Part shown: positions 18,835-27,164 of the stretch, in pieces
How positions within the stretch are numbered: position 1 is the first letter of the stretch
Layout of the letters: each line of letters begins with the position of its first letter
NCBI RefSeq assembly: GCF_016107545.1
Contig: NZ_JABASS010000007.1
Coordinates: forward strand, 1 to 64,000
From: Psychrobacter namhaensis
GTDB lineage: Bacteria > Pseudomonadota > Gammaproteobacteria > Pseudomonadales > Moraxellaceae
Direction of reading: 5' to 3'
DNA length: 64,000 nt
Notes under the pieces: generated by a model
What the model saw: only the letters and a program-made list of their open reading frames with translations
Databases searched by the model: none
Told to the model about the DNA's origin: nothing
Program-made: the position numbers and the translations under genes

Positions 18835-20057
18835 GCCAACATAACAACCTTATATACTTAGATTATGCCGCCACCACGCCAGTTGCTAAATCAGTAGCGG
18901 CTAAAATGAGCGAGTATCTGACTGTAGATGGCATCTTTGGTAACCCAGCCTCACGTTCGCACGGTTACGGCTGGCAAGCGGAAGAAGCGGTAGAAACCGC
19001 TCGCGGGCAAGTCGCTGAAGTGATTAACGCAGATCCACGCGAAATCGTCTTTACCTCTGGCGCGACCGAATCTGATAACTTAGCTATCAAGGGTGCAGCC
19101 CATTTTTATCAGTCTCGTGGTAAGCACATTATTACCAGTAAAATCGAACACAAAGCCGTACTCGATACTTGCCGTGAGCTTGAGCAAGAAGGTTTTGACA
19201 TTACCTATCTTGAGCCACAGCCAAGCTCTGGTCTGATCTTACCTGAGCAAGTAAAAGAAGCGCTACGTGAGGACACCATTTTAGTGTCACTCATGATGGT
19301 AAACAACGAGCTTGGTACGATTACTGATGTCACTGCCATTGGCGAAATCACTCGCGAAGCTGGCGTGGTATTCCACGTTGATGGGGCACAATCGGTTGGT
19401 AAAGTAAAAATCGATCTCGAAAAAATGAAAATCGACTTGATGAGTTTCTCAGGTCATAAAGCCTACGGCCCTAAGGGCATTGGCGCCCTATTCGTTCGTC
19501 GTAAGCCACGTATTCGCCTGAAAGCAGAACAGCACGGCGGTGGTCACGAACGTGGCATGCGCTCAGGTACATTACCTACGCATCAAATCGTCGGCCTTGG
19601 TGCCGCATTTGCCTTAGCCAATGAGCGCTTTGATACAGACCACGCCCATGTTGCCAAACTACGCCAAAAATTGTGGGATGGCCTGCAAGATATCGAAGAG
19701 ATTTACTTAAACGGTGATCTTGAACATAGCGTCCCTAATATTGTGAATATTAGCTTTAACTTCGTTGAAGGCGAATCTCTCATGATGTCACTAAAAGACT
19801 TAGCAGTGTCATCAGGTTCAGCCTGTACCTCAGCGACACTTGAGCCATCATACGTACTGCGCGCTATTGGTCGTCCAGATGAGTTGGCCCACAGTTCCAT
19901 TCGTTTTAGCTTCGGTCGTTATACCACTGAAGAAGATATCGATACGGTCATCAAGCAAATGCATGAAGCGGTTGATAAATTACGCGCCCTATCCCCACTT
20001 TGGGATATGTACCAAGAAGGGGTAGATCTAAACTCAGTCGAATGGGCTGAGCACTAA
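18831..20057 (+). CDS. iscS: Cysteine desulfurase IscS
   Basis: A PLP enzyme that takes sulfur from cysteine for Fe-S clusters, thiamine and tRNA thiolation. At 408 residues it has normal length. The PLP lysine lies in [12 protein letters not shown], and the catalytic mobile-loop cysteine lies in [19 protein letters not shown]. The N-terminus ([10 protein letters not shown]) and the C-terminal sulfur-acceptor region are typical. It overlaps the iscR stop by 4 bases. A 154-bp gap with a small hairpin separates it from iscU. Confidence 0.97.
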   Translation: MSQHNNLIYLDYAATTPVAKSVAAKMSEYLTVDGIFGNPASRSHGYGWQAEEAVETARGQVAEVINADPREIVFTSGATESDNLAIKGAAHFYQSRGKHIITSKIEHKAVLDTCRELEQEGFDITYLEPQPSSGLILPEQVKEALREDTILVSLMMVNNELGTITDVTAIGEITREAGVVFHVDGAQSVGKVKIDLEKMKIDLMSFSGHKAYGPKGIGALFVRRKPRIRLKAEQHGGGHERGMRSGTLPTHQIVGLGAAFALANERFDTDHAHVAKLRQKLWDGLQDIEEIYLNGDLEHSVPNIVNISFNFVEGESLMMSLKDLAVSSGSACTSATLEPSYVLRAIGRPDELAHSSIRFSFGRYTTEEDIDTVIKQMHEAVDKLRALSPLWDMYQEGVDLNSVEWAEH

Positions 20058-20078
20058 AATACAGAATAAAAGAGCAAT

Positions 20079-20099
20079 ATGGTTATCAAATATAACCAT
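20079..20099 (+). other. Hairpin in the iscS-iscU gap
   Basis: ATGGTTAT pairs with ATAACCAT around a 5-base loop, 21 bases after the iscS stop. There is no T-run, so it looks like an mRNA-stability or processing element and not a terminator. Confidence 0.45.
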
Positions 20100-20211
20100 T
20101 ACTCCGTTCATCAGACAATTAAAGTTAAGTGTTTGACCCCAATTATCGATGAGTAGATAGCGTTTCAAAGTTAATAAGTGACTACTCATCACCTAACTAG
20201 GAGAAAACCCC

Positions 20212-20622
20212 ATGGCCTATAGTGACCAAGTTATTGATCATTACGAAAATCCACGCAACGTTGGCAATCTTGATAAAAATGCCCAAAATGTTGGTACCGG
20301 TATGGTTGGTGCCCCAGCCTGTGGCGATGTGATGCGTCTACAAATCCAAGTGGATGATAATGGTATCATCGAAGATGCACGCTTTAAAACTTATGGCTGC
20401 GGTTCAGCGATTGCTTCAAGCTCACTCGTAACTGAGTGGCTCAAAGGCAAAAGCTTGGATCAAGCTGGCGAAATCAAAAACAACGATATCGCTCAAGAGC
20501 TGGCGTTACCACCTGTAAAAGTGCATTGTTCTGTACTAGCAGAAGATGCCATTAAAGCCGCGATTAGCGACTATAAAGGCAAGCATAGCACGGCAGCAGT
20601 AACAGAAGAAGCCGCCAGCTAA
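20212..20622 (+). CDS. iscU: Fe-S cluster scaffold IscU
   Basis: The scaffold on which IscS sulfur and iron are assembled into [2Fe-2S] clusters, which HscA/HscB then release. The three ligand cysteines are present in GAPACGD, TYGCGSA and VHCSVLAED, together with the conserved Asp after the first Cys. The LPPVKVHC motif recognised by HscA is present. At 136 residues it carries a slightly longer Ala/Glu tail than E. coli IscU. The ATG at 20212 has a perfect AGGAG upstream. Confidence 0.97.
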   Translation: MAYSDQVIDHYENPRNVGNLDKNAQNVGTGMVGAPACGDVMRLQIQVDDNGIIEDARFKTYGCGSAIASSSLVTEWLKGKSLDQAGEIKNNDIAQELALPPVKVHCSVLAEDAIKAAISDYKGKHSTAAVTEEAAS

Positions 20623-20697
20623 ACCTATTAGCGTATGCGCTATTGTTTTATTAGCAATGCTTTGGTAGCGGTTCATTGAACCCCTACTAATGCTAAA

Positions 20698-20738
20698 GAG
20701 GTGACAATGACGCTTATGTAATTGTCACCTTTTATTTT
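20698..20738 (+). terminator. Intrinsic terminator within the isc locus, between iscU and iscA
   Basis: AGGTGACAAT pairs perfectly with ATTGTCACCT around a 12-base loop and is followed by TTTATTTT. This would stop or attenuate transcription after iscRSU. Confidence 0.75.
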
Positions 20739-20840
20739 CTCAACGTTGTTAGCATATTATTTTGGCAAGCTCGTCGTTTTGGTTGCCAGTTTATATAGAA
20801 TTTTATTGATATTTATTATTGATAGTCAATGGGAGTTGGC

Positions 20841-21161
20841 ATGATTGAAATGACAGAACGCGCCGCTCAGCATGTTCGAGATTTTTTGGACAATCGCGGC
20901 AAAGGTGAAGGTATTCGTGTAGGGATACGTACAGCGGGTTGCTCGGGCTTGGCGTATGTTTTAGAGTTTGTCGATACACCGGACGAAAATGACACGCGCT
21001 ACGAAAGTCGCGGCGTCAGCATCTTTATTGACCCCAAAAGCTTGGTCTATTTGGATGGGTTATTGATGGATTATGAAAAAGAAGGGTTAAACGAAGGCTT
21101 TAAATTCACCAATCCCAATCAAAAAGGGGAATGTGGCTGCGGTGAATCTTTTACCGTTTAA
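20841..21161 (+). CDS. iscA: Fe-S cluster assembly protein IscA
   Basis: An A-type Fe-S carrier. At 106 residues it matches the family length, with the three conserved cysteines in [11 protein letters not shown] and GECGCGESF, and [13 protein letters not shown] before the last pair. I prefer ATG 20841 because GGGAG sits 5 bases upstream and the length then equals E. coli IscA; an in-frame ATG at 20829 would add four residues. It lies after the terminator at 20698-20738. Confidence 0.95.
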   Translation: MIEMTERAAQHVRDFLDNRGKGEGIRVGIRTAGCSGLAYVLEFVDTPDENDTRYESRGVSIFIDPKSLVYLDGLLMDYEKEGLNEGFKFTNPNQKGECGCGESFTV

Positions 21162-21317
21162 GGTCTACCGTTGACAGTCACTGTGATCAAAACGTCTAAT
21201 TTTCCCTTCGAGCAGTGATAAACTATTGTGGCTACAGTGGTAGCCAGTATGATAAGCCTGTGCGCAAACATAGCTAGACAAAGAATTTAAAAATAAATAA
21301 AAAACAAGGCGTATGAT

Positions 21318-21899
21318 ATGACAGACATTACTCCAGAAGCACAGTTTGATAATTTCTTTGCCTTATTTGAGCAACCTGTACAGTTTGAAATTCATCAAGA
21401 GCGTCTTGATCAACAGCTACGCCTCCTACAAAAGCGTTACCATCCGGATAATGTGGCCAAAAACCTAACAGATACTGCTCAAGCCCAACAGCAATCTGAG
21501 CAAACCTCAGCACTAATCAACCAAGCGTATCAAACATTAAGCGCCCCTGACAGTCGTGCTAGCTATTTGTTAGATCTAGCAGGTCAAGCGCAAAATGTCG
21601 AACACTCCATCGCAGACTTAGACTTTTTAGAAGATGCGATGCAGATGCGTATTGAGCTGGATGACGCCATTGAGGGCAAAGATCGCCAGACCTTAGCCCA
21701 GTTACATCCACAGATTGTAGAACGGCTGTCTAAACAGTCCAAGCGTTTTGAGGACGCCTACCAGACCAAAGACTGGCAAACGGCGATTGACGCCACCCAA
21801 AAACTAAAATTCTTAGTCAAATTAAATGCTGATGTGACCACTGGTCTTGATGAGGTAGCGACATCTGAACATTCAGATGATGACGATTTGTACGTCTAA
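21318..21899 (+). CDS. hscB: Fe-S co-chaperone HscB
   Basis: A J-protein that delivers IscU to HscA and stimulates its ATPase. The N-terminal J-domain carries the HPD motif (KRYHPDN, about residues 40-42), and the C-terminal three-helix domain binds IscU. At 193 residues it is about 20 longer than E. coli HscB; the excess is mainly an acidic C-terminal tail (SDDDDLYV). The ATG at 21318 follows AAGGCG. Confidence 0.94.
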   Translation: MTDITPEAQFDNFFALFEQPVQFEIHQERLDQQLRLLQKRYHPDNVAKNLTDTAQAQQQSEQTSALINQAYQTLSAPDSRASYLLDLAGQAQNVEHSIADLDFLEDAMQMRIELDDAIEGKDRQTLAQLHPQIVERLSKQSKRFEDAYQTKDWQTAIDATQKLKFLVKLNADVTTGLDEVATSEHSDDDDLYV

Positions 21900-21991
21900 A
21901 TATCTAACAGCTAGATTTACATGATCCACCCTATCTACCAGCGTTTATGTATGAACATTTTTAACTTATGACTCTTATTTAAACGTCATGG

Positions 21992-22020
21992 TTAAAATAG
22001 TACCAACTATACCGTATAAT
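21992..22020 (+). promoter_or_regulatory. Possible internal promoter ahead of hscA
   Basis: TTAAAA (21992-21997), a 17-base spacer and a perfect TATAAT (22015-22020), about 130 bases before hscA. The -35 is weak (4/6). It sits in the 251-bp hscB-hscA gap, unusually long for genes that normally abut. Confidence 0.4.
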
Positions 22021-22150
22021 CTCTTATTTTAAGGCACGCTTAACCACTACGTGCTCTGTCTTTAGAGTAAGGTTACAGCCGTTACATGGCCCTAGTGCCT
22101 GTGGTGTATTGGCTTTATTTCACTTATTTATTTTATCTCTGAGTTATCTT

Positions 22151-24031
22151 ATGTCTTTATTGCAAATTGCCGAACCCAATCAAAGCGCCCAACCTCATCA
22201 ACATCGTTTTGGCCTAGGAATTGATCTTGGTACCACGCGCTCATTGGTCGCAGTGGTACGGTCAGGCAAGGCGCAAGTCTTAGAAGCAAGCTCAAGCGCC
22301 GATAATTTACTACCTTCTGTTGTCTATTATCCAAGTACCGGCGCACCACTTGTTGGCTATGAGGCCCTATCTCACTTAGCGGATGATCCAAAAAATACGA
22401 TCGTCTCGGCTAAGCGTTTTATGGGTCGTAGCCAAGCTGATATCAAATTCTCTCATCCTTATGAGTTGAGTGGCAGCAAAGATGATATGCCAGCGTTCGT
22501 TACTGCTCAAGGCGACATATCCCCTGTTGAAGTCTCAGCGCGTATCTTATCAGCGCTTAAGCAGCGCGCTGCGAGCGCATTACCTGATGACAGCATCGAA
22601 GGTGCGGTGATTACCGTACCCGCGTATTTCGATGAGGCTCAGCGTCAGGCCACAAAAGATGCGGCACAAGCAGCTGGTATCACTGTGCTGCGTTTATTAA
22701 ATGAGCCTACCGCTGCTGCAGTCGCTTATGGTTTGGATCAAACCGATCAAGAGAATAACAAAGAAAGCCATTACCTGATTTACGATCTTGGGGGCGGAAC
22801 TTTTGACGTCTCTATCTTAAAGCTGACGGATGGTGTTTTTGAAGTATTGGCAACGGGTGGTAATAGCGCACTAGGTGGGGACGATATTGATCGTTTGATC
22901 ACCAATTGGCTTATCAAGCAGTTAGATATCGATCCTAAAGACGTGAGCCGTCATGACAAATCGATACTTGCACAACAAGCCAAAGCTTACAAGCAAGCAT
23001 TGACGGATACTGAACAAGTCAATATTGACATCACGGTTAATGGGCAATCTTATCAAGGAGTCTTAGGCCGCGCCGATATACTGGCTATCATAGAACCCGT
23101 TAGCCGTCGTACGCTAAGCGTGTGCGAACAAGTACTGCGTGATGCGAAGCTCTCTGGCGCTGATTTAGACGAAGTTATCTTGGTCGGTGGCTCTACTCGT
23201 ATGCCTGCCATACAGCAAGTGGTTACTGAGTTTTTTGCCAAACAGCCACTTTGCCGTCTCAACCCTGATGAAGTCGTCGCCTTAGGGGCGGCACAAACCG
23301 CACATCAGCTGGTCAATGGCGATAGCGATAGCAATCTACTGTTATTGGACGTAACGCCTCTGTCACTTGGTCTTGAAACCATGGGCGGGCTGGTTGAAGT
23401 GCTCATTCCGCGTAATACCCCTATTCCTGTCAAAAAGCGTCAAGTGTTTACCACGTATCAAGATGGTCAAACGGGTATGGTTATTCATGTCGTACAGGGC
23501 GAACGCGAAACGGTAGAAAACTGCCGCTCACTGGGCCGCTTTGAGCTGTACGGTATCCCACCAATGAAAGCGGGGTTTGCCCGTATCGAAGTAACCTTTA
23601 GCATTGATGCCAATGGACAGCTGACCGTCAGTGCGCAAGAGACCACAACCAAAACAGAAAGTAAGATTGAAATTGTGCCCTCATATGGCTTATCAGATGA
23701 GCAAAAAGAGCAATTACTGGTTGCCGGATTTAAGCACGCCGAAGAAGATAAAAACGCGCGCTCTTTGATTGAAACCAAAGTAGAGGCTGAGCGTGAAGTA
23801 CTCGCTTTACAGTCTGCCCTGAACGAATTTGCTACTTTACTGTCCTCTGAGGAACAGCAGGTATTGGCAGAGCAGATACAAAAACTACAAACAGCGCTTA
23901 GTACTGATGACCTAACTCTTATCGAAGCCGAACAAGCCCAACTCAAGCCGCATAGTGATGCGTTTGCTGCTCGGATTATGAATCAAAGCGTAAAAGCCAG
24001 TATGGCCGGTACGAGTGCCCAAGATTGGTAA
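22151..24031 (+). CDS. hscA: Fe-S assembly chaperone HscA (Hsp70 family)
   Basis: A specialised Hsp70 that extracts the cluster from IscU. The 626-residue protein has the nucleotide-binding signatures GIDLGTTRSLVA, IYDLGGGTFDVSIL and LVGGSTRMPAIQ, then the substrate-binding domain with LLDVTPLSLGLETMGG. I chose ATG 22151; a TTG at 22109 in the same frame has no supporting ribosome binding site. It is separated from hscB by about 250 bp and from fdx by about 95 bp. Confidence 0.96.
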   Translation: MSLLQIAEPNQSAQPHQHRFGLGIDLGTTRSLVAVVRSGKAQVLEASSSADNLLPSVVYYPSTGAPLVGYEALSHLADDPKNTIVSAKRFMGRSQADIKFSHPYELSGSKDDMPAFVTAQGDISPVEVSARILSALKQRAASALPDDSIEGAVITVPAYFDEAQRQATKDAAQAAGITVLRLLNEPTAAAVAYGLDQTDQENNKESHYLIYDLGGGTFDVSILKLTDGVFEVLATGGNSALGGDDIDRLITNWLIKQLDIDPKDVSRHDKSILAQQAKAYKQALTDTEQVNIDITVNGQSYQGVLGRADILAIIEPVSRRTLSVCEQVLRDAKLSGADLDEVILVGGSTRMPAIQQVVTEFFAKQPLCRLNPDEVVALGAAQTAHQLVNGDSDSNLLLLDVTPLSLGLETMGGLVEVLIPRNTPIPVKKRQVFTTYQDGQTGMVIHVVQGERETVENCRSLGRFELYGIPPMKAGFARIEVTFSIDANGQLTVSAQETTTKTESKIEIVPSYGLSDEQKEQLLVAGFKHAEEDKNARSLIETKVEAEREVLALQSALNEFATLLSSEEQQVLAEQIQKLQTALSTDDLTLIEAEQAQLKPHSDAFAARIMNQSVKASMAGTSAQDW

Positions 24032-24125
24032 GTGGATACATTGAGCAAAATAGCTTAGAGCTCGTACTAAGCTGACCTCTTATATTTTTTATTTTTTAAA
24101 TTGATTAGCATCGGAAAGACAATTT

Positions 24126-24464
24126 ATGCCAAAGATTACTGTACTCCCCCATCATGAGATTTGCCCTGAAGGCACTGAAGTCGAGCTAGAGGCTGGTGAA
24201 AACTTGTGTAAAGCTCTATTAGAAAAAGGTATTAAGGTTGAGCATGCGTGTGAGATGTCAAAAGCATGCACCACGTGCCATGTGGTGGTACGTAAAGGCT
24301 TTAATAGTTTAGAAGAGATGGATGATATTGAAGCTGACTTATTGGATCGTGCTTGGGGACTAGAGCCTGACTCACGCTTATCGTGTCAAGTAATGCTTGA
24401 TGACGAAGACTTAACCATCGAGATTCCTAAATACACGCTCAATCATGCAAAAGAAAATCACTAA
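24126..24464 (+). CDS. fdx: [2Fe-2S] ferredoxin, ISC type
   Basis: An adrenodoxin-type ferredoxin that supplies electrons for cluster assembly. At 112 residues the ligand cysteines follow the C-x5-C-x2-C pattern (ACEMSKACTTC) with the fourth in SCQVML. The ATG at 24126 has GGAAAG upstream. It ends the isc locus; iscX, which follows fdx in enterobacteria, is absent. Confidence 0.96.
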   Translation: MPKITVLPHHEICPEGTEVELEAGENLCKALLEKGIKVEHACEMSKACTTCHVVVRKGFNSLEEMDDIEADLLDRAWGLEPDSRLSCQVMLDDEDLTIEIPKYTLNHAKENH

Positions 24465-24497
24465 ACGCTCGTAGCAAATACTACTTAGCTATTTAAG

Positions 24498-24534
24498 AAA
24501 AAGCCAGCTAGTATCATACTAGCTGGCTTTTTTA
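24498..24534 (+). terminator. Terminator of the isc locus
   Basis: A perfect 15-bp stem (AAAGCCAGCTAGTAT and its complement) with a single-base loop, A-run and T-run. It can work in both directions and separates fdx from the convergent cyclase gene. Confidence 0.95.
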
Positions 24535-24579
24535 TAGCCGATGTCGAAGGCCATTTTTTCAACAGCTACTTATGAACCG

Positions 24580-26001
24580 TTACTTGTGATGATTATCACT
24601 GTATTTGGCTTCTGCCGCGATAGTCACTGCCACTTTTTCTTGCTCCTGCTCGATACGTTCAAGCGCAAAATTTAAGCGATCCCTAATATCTTGATAGTCA
24701 TCATCTTTCATGTCTTTGAAATTGAGATGCAAGTTAAAACCCGGTAAGGTGTGGTCCACCCATTTTGATAGATGGCCTTTATGGGCATCCGGATCCAGTA
24801 CTTGCCACGCATTTACCTTGTTATCAAAGCCTTTTAGCTGAAACGCACCCGCATGGTGACACTCATAATTGTGGCAGATATAATCGTAGGTGCTTTCACT
24901 GACCAATATCTTGTCTTTGCCCGCGCTAGCCTCAAGTCTTGCTGCCAGATTGGCCTCTTTGCCAATCAGTGTGTAACTCAGACGATTGTTACTGCCAAAA
25001 TTGCCAACGTGACAGTAGCCCGTGGTAATACCGATACGTATGTATAATCCTTCAAAACCCATCAAGCGCCATTTTTGTCTTAAGGTACGCATTTCACGGC
25101 GCATGTCTATCGCCATTGCCACACAGTCCAGCGCATCTTGACGCGGACCACGACTGTCAGGCTCACCAAAAAAACACACCATACCATCGCCAATGAATTT
25201 ATCAAGCACCGCACCGTGCTTGTTAGCAATCAAGGTCATACAGTGCATATAAGTATTCAAAATATCGGCTAAATTATCAGCGCTTAAACTATCAGACAGC
25301 TCGGTAAAGCCTATAATGTCTGAGAACATAATTGTCAGTTTTGCCCGCTTATTGGACACACTAACTGGGCTGTCTGCCCTTACAATTGGCTCCCACACTT
25401 GTGGTGGTACAAAACGAGTCAACTTATTAATAACCGAAACCATGGTACTCAGACGCCCTGTTGCCTGTTTAGCACGGACTTTATAACCCGTATACTCTTG
25501 ATAGACGCGCCGAAACTGACAGAGCACAACCACCATACTGGCCAACAGTATCGTGTTTGACAACCAACCTTGACCACAGTCCATATCCGTGCCATCTAAG
25601 ATGGTACTCACATAGTAAAAAACAATGGCCGTCACCAACGCCACTGTGATTAATTTTAGATAATTTTCAGGGCCACTAATGATGATGCGTATGCCAAGCA
25701 GAAACACCAAACTGAGAGACATGACAGGGCAAAACTGGAGCGATCCAACGACGACAGAAAATAAAATAATGACAATATTAGACGTCCAAAAGCTCATTTT
25801 GCGCCGATAATTGTAAATAAGAATCATCAAACTCGGTAGAGTCGTGACAACCAGTAGTGCCATTGAGGTGGGCCGAAAATCATAGTGCAAAGCAAGCAGT
25901 ACGACAGTCAGAATTAAGACAAAAACTTCTGGATAATCAAATCGACAAACTCCTTCATTTTTTGACGGGAGCTTCGGTCTCAGCATGTCTAAAAAAGGCA
26001 T
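24580..26001 (-). CDS. Membrane-bound class III adenylate cyclase
   Basis: A 473-residue protein with about six transmembrane helices (about 25-165), a short linker and a C-terminal class III nucleotide cyclase domain (about 215-400). The metal aspartates are present (FSDI, D228; GDG, D272), as are Lys268 in LDKFIGDG and Thr344 in SYTLIG, a pair expected for ATP rather than GTP. The transition-state Asn and Arg are in NLAARLE (351, 355). It should therefore be active and make cAMP. The membrane part is reminiscent of MASE2-type sensors such as P. aeruginosa CyaB, but I am not certain. It sits alone, convergent with fdx. Confidence 0.88.
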   Translation of the reverse strand: MPFLDMLRPKLPSKNEGVCRFDYPEVFVLILTVVLLALHYDFRPTSMALLVVTTLPSLMILIYNYRRKMSFWTSNIVIILFSVVVGSLQFCPVMSLSLVFLLGIRIIISGPENYLKLITVALVTAIVFYYVSTILDGTDMDCGQGWLSNTILLASMVVVLCQFRRVYQEYTGYKVRAKQATGRLSTMVSVINKLTRFVPPQVWEPIVRADSPVSVSNKRAKLTIMFSDIIGFTELSDSLSADNLADILNTYMHCMTLIANKHGAVLDKFIGDGMVCFFGEPDSRGPRQDALDCVAMAIDMRREMRTLRQKWRLMGFEGLYIRIGITTGYCHVGNFGSNNRLSYTLIGKEANLAARLEASAGKDKILVSESTYDYICHNYECHHAGAFQLKGFDNKVNAWQVLDPDAHKGHLSKWVDHTLPGFNLHLNFKDMKDDDYQDIRDRLNFALERIEQEQEKVAVTIAAEAKYSDNHHK

Positions 26002-26243
26002 ATGGAGTGTTCGCTTTATCTAGCAGGCTATCGAAAAGACTAAGGTGAATAAGAGTAACATAGGTATATCTTTGATTTGATGACAGTCATATATAAGACT
26101 GTCTAATAATACATTATACTTTTTAAATAAGACAAAGCCTAGGTCATCGACAACTAAAAAAGTACCATTTATCATTTAGGTAACTGGCTCTCTCCTGCTG
26201 TCCCTTATCTATACACTATTGATTCATTTAAAGACGACATAAT

Positions 26244-26305
26244 GCTGCTGGAGTAAATTTTGCGCAGCCTCTGTCTGCGTAGACGCAGTAAGTAAGTAAA
26301 ATTTA
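26244..26305 (+). repeat. Palindromic dispersed repeat, copy 1
   Basis: A core bounded by the inverted pair TAAATTTT (26254-26261) and AAAATTTA (26298-26305), with an inner palindrome CTGCGT-AG-ACGCAG (26275-26288). It shares a 16-base exact run (26264-26279) and looser similarity over about 65 bp with the inverted copy at 33299-33420. It lies in the 506-bp gap between the cyclase and the HIT gene, in which I see no gene. Confidence 0.7.
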
Positions 26306-26365
26306 TGCGATCAAAACGTGACAGTTTTATTTAGCTGAGCTATAACCTGTCTAAATAAATAACAC

Positions 26366-26402
26366 CAAAAGACAAAGCCAGACACTACTAAGTATCTGGC
26401 CT
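26366..26402 (-). terminator. Terminator of the HIT-protein gene
   Basis: On the minus strand GCCAGATAC pairs with GTGTCTGGC (one wobble) around a 6-base loop, followed by TTTGTCTTTT. It lies 107 bases after the HIT stop codon. Confidence 0.65.
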
Positions 26403-26507
26403 CTTGGAAGCTTTCGTATATACCAAAATCAAAGTCGCTATTACTGCCATAGGCTATATGAAGACAATAAAGTCAAACTTTAAACATCAAATCCAAAGTC
26501 TAAAGTA

Positions 26508-26942
26508 CTATTTCATTTGCCAATCAAACGGCATTTGGTGATGACCACGTAACGCCATCATTAAGGTCTGCTGCATTTGTGCCAACACTTCTTTGGTGTA
26601 AGGAACAGCAGGCACTCCCCATACTGGATTTGGCCACTGCATATCGTTTTGATAGCGGACAATATGATGAAAATGCAGCTGCGGCACTTGATTACCGAGT
26701 GCTGCTACATTCATCTTATCCGCTTGAAAGGTTTTAGCCAGTTGGCTTGACAACCAACTTGATTCGCGCAAAAACTGCGCTTGATCAGCCTCAGATAACT
26801 CATACAGCTCTTTAATACCAGACACGCGCGGCACAAGAATCAACCAGGGAAACTGACAATCATTGATTAGGCGACAAGTAGATAATGGAAAGTCACCCAC
26901 TAAAAAACTGTCGGCCGCAAGTTTATGATGGAGTTGGAACAT
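26508..26942 (-). CDS. HIT domain protein
   Basis: A 144-residue histidine-triad superfamily protein, a group of nucleotide hydrolases or transferases. The motif region reads QLHFHHIVRY, so the pattern is H-x-H-H and not the canonical H-x-H-x-H. From memory this variant is shared by Pseudomonas and Acinetobacter homologues that also continue WPNPVWG, so it is probably a subfamily feature. The substrate is unknown. The ATG at 26942 has AGAGAA upstream. Confidence 0.85.
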   Translation of the reverse strand: MFQLHHKLAADSFLVGDFPLSTCRLINDCQFPWLILVPRVSGIKELYELSEADQAQFLRESSWLSSQLAKTFQADKMNVAALGNQVPQLHFHHIVRYQNDMQWPNPVWGVPAVPYTKEVLAQMQQTLMMALRGHHQMPFDWQMK

Positions 26943-27039
26943 AATGACGGTTCTCTTGTTATGAATCTTAAATAAAAGGAAATAAAGGCAAAATACAATT
27001 AGAGTACGTTAAAAATACAACAGATTGAAGAATAGTGGC

Positions 27040-27073
27040 GCTATTTTATCAGTTATCCGGCGGATAAAATAGC
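27040..27073 (-). terminator. Perfect 11-bp inverted repeat after mfd
   Basis: GCTATTTTATC and GATAAAATAGC flank a 12-base loop that itself contains the alternative palindrome TTATCC-GGC-GGATAA. There is no long T-run on either side, so termination is possible but not certain. It lies about 90 bases after the mfd stop. Confidence 0.45.
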
Positions 27074-27129
27074 ACCATCACCCATTGTATGGATCGCCTA
27101 ACTCACTTAGCCAAAATACCCAATACCCA

Positions 27130-27152
27130 GTTACTGTTACTGTTACTGTTAC
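27130..27152. repeat. Hexanucleotide GTTACT microsatellite
   Basis: Three full copies and one five-base partial copy of GTTACT in the untranslated region 13 bases past the mfd stop codon. Confidence 0.8.
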
Positions 27153-27164
27153 CAATCAGTCAAA

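Noticed and set aside
23485-23946. 153-codon minus-strand frame inside hscA
   Set aside because: Cys/Ser-rich shadow of the hscA coding strand; no independent support.
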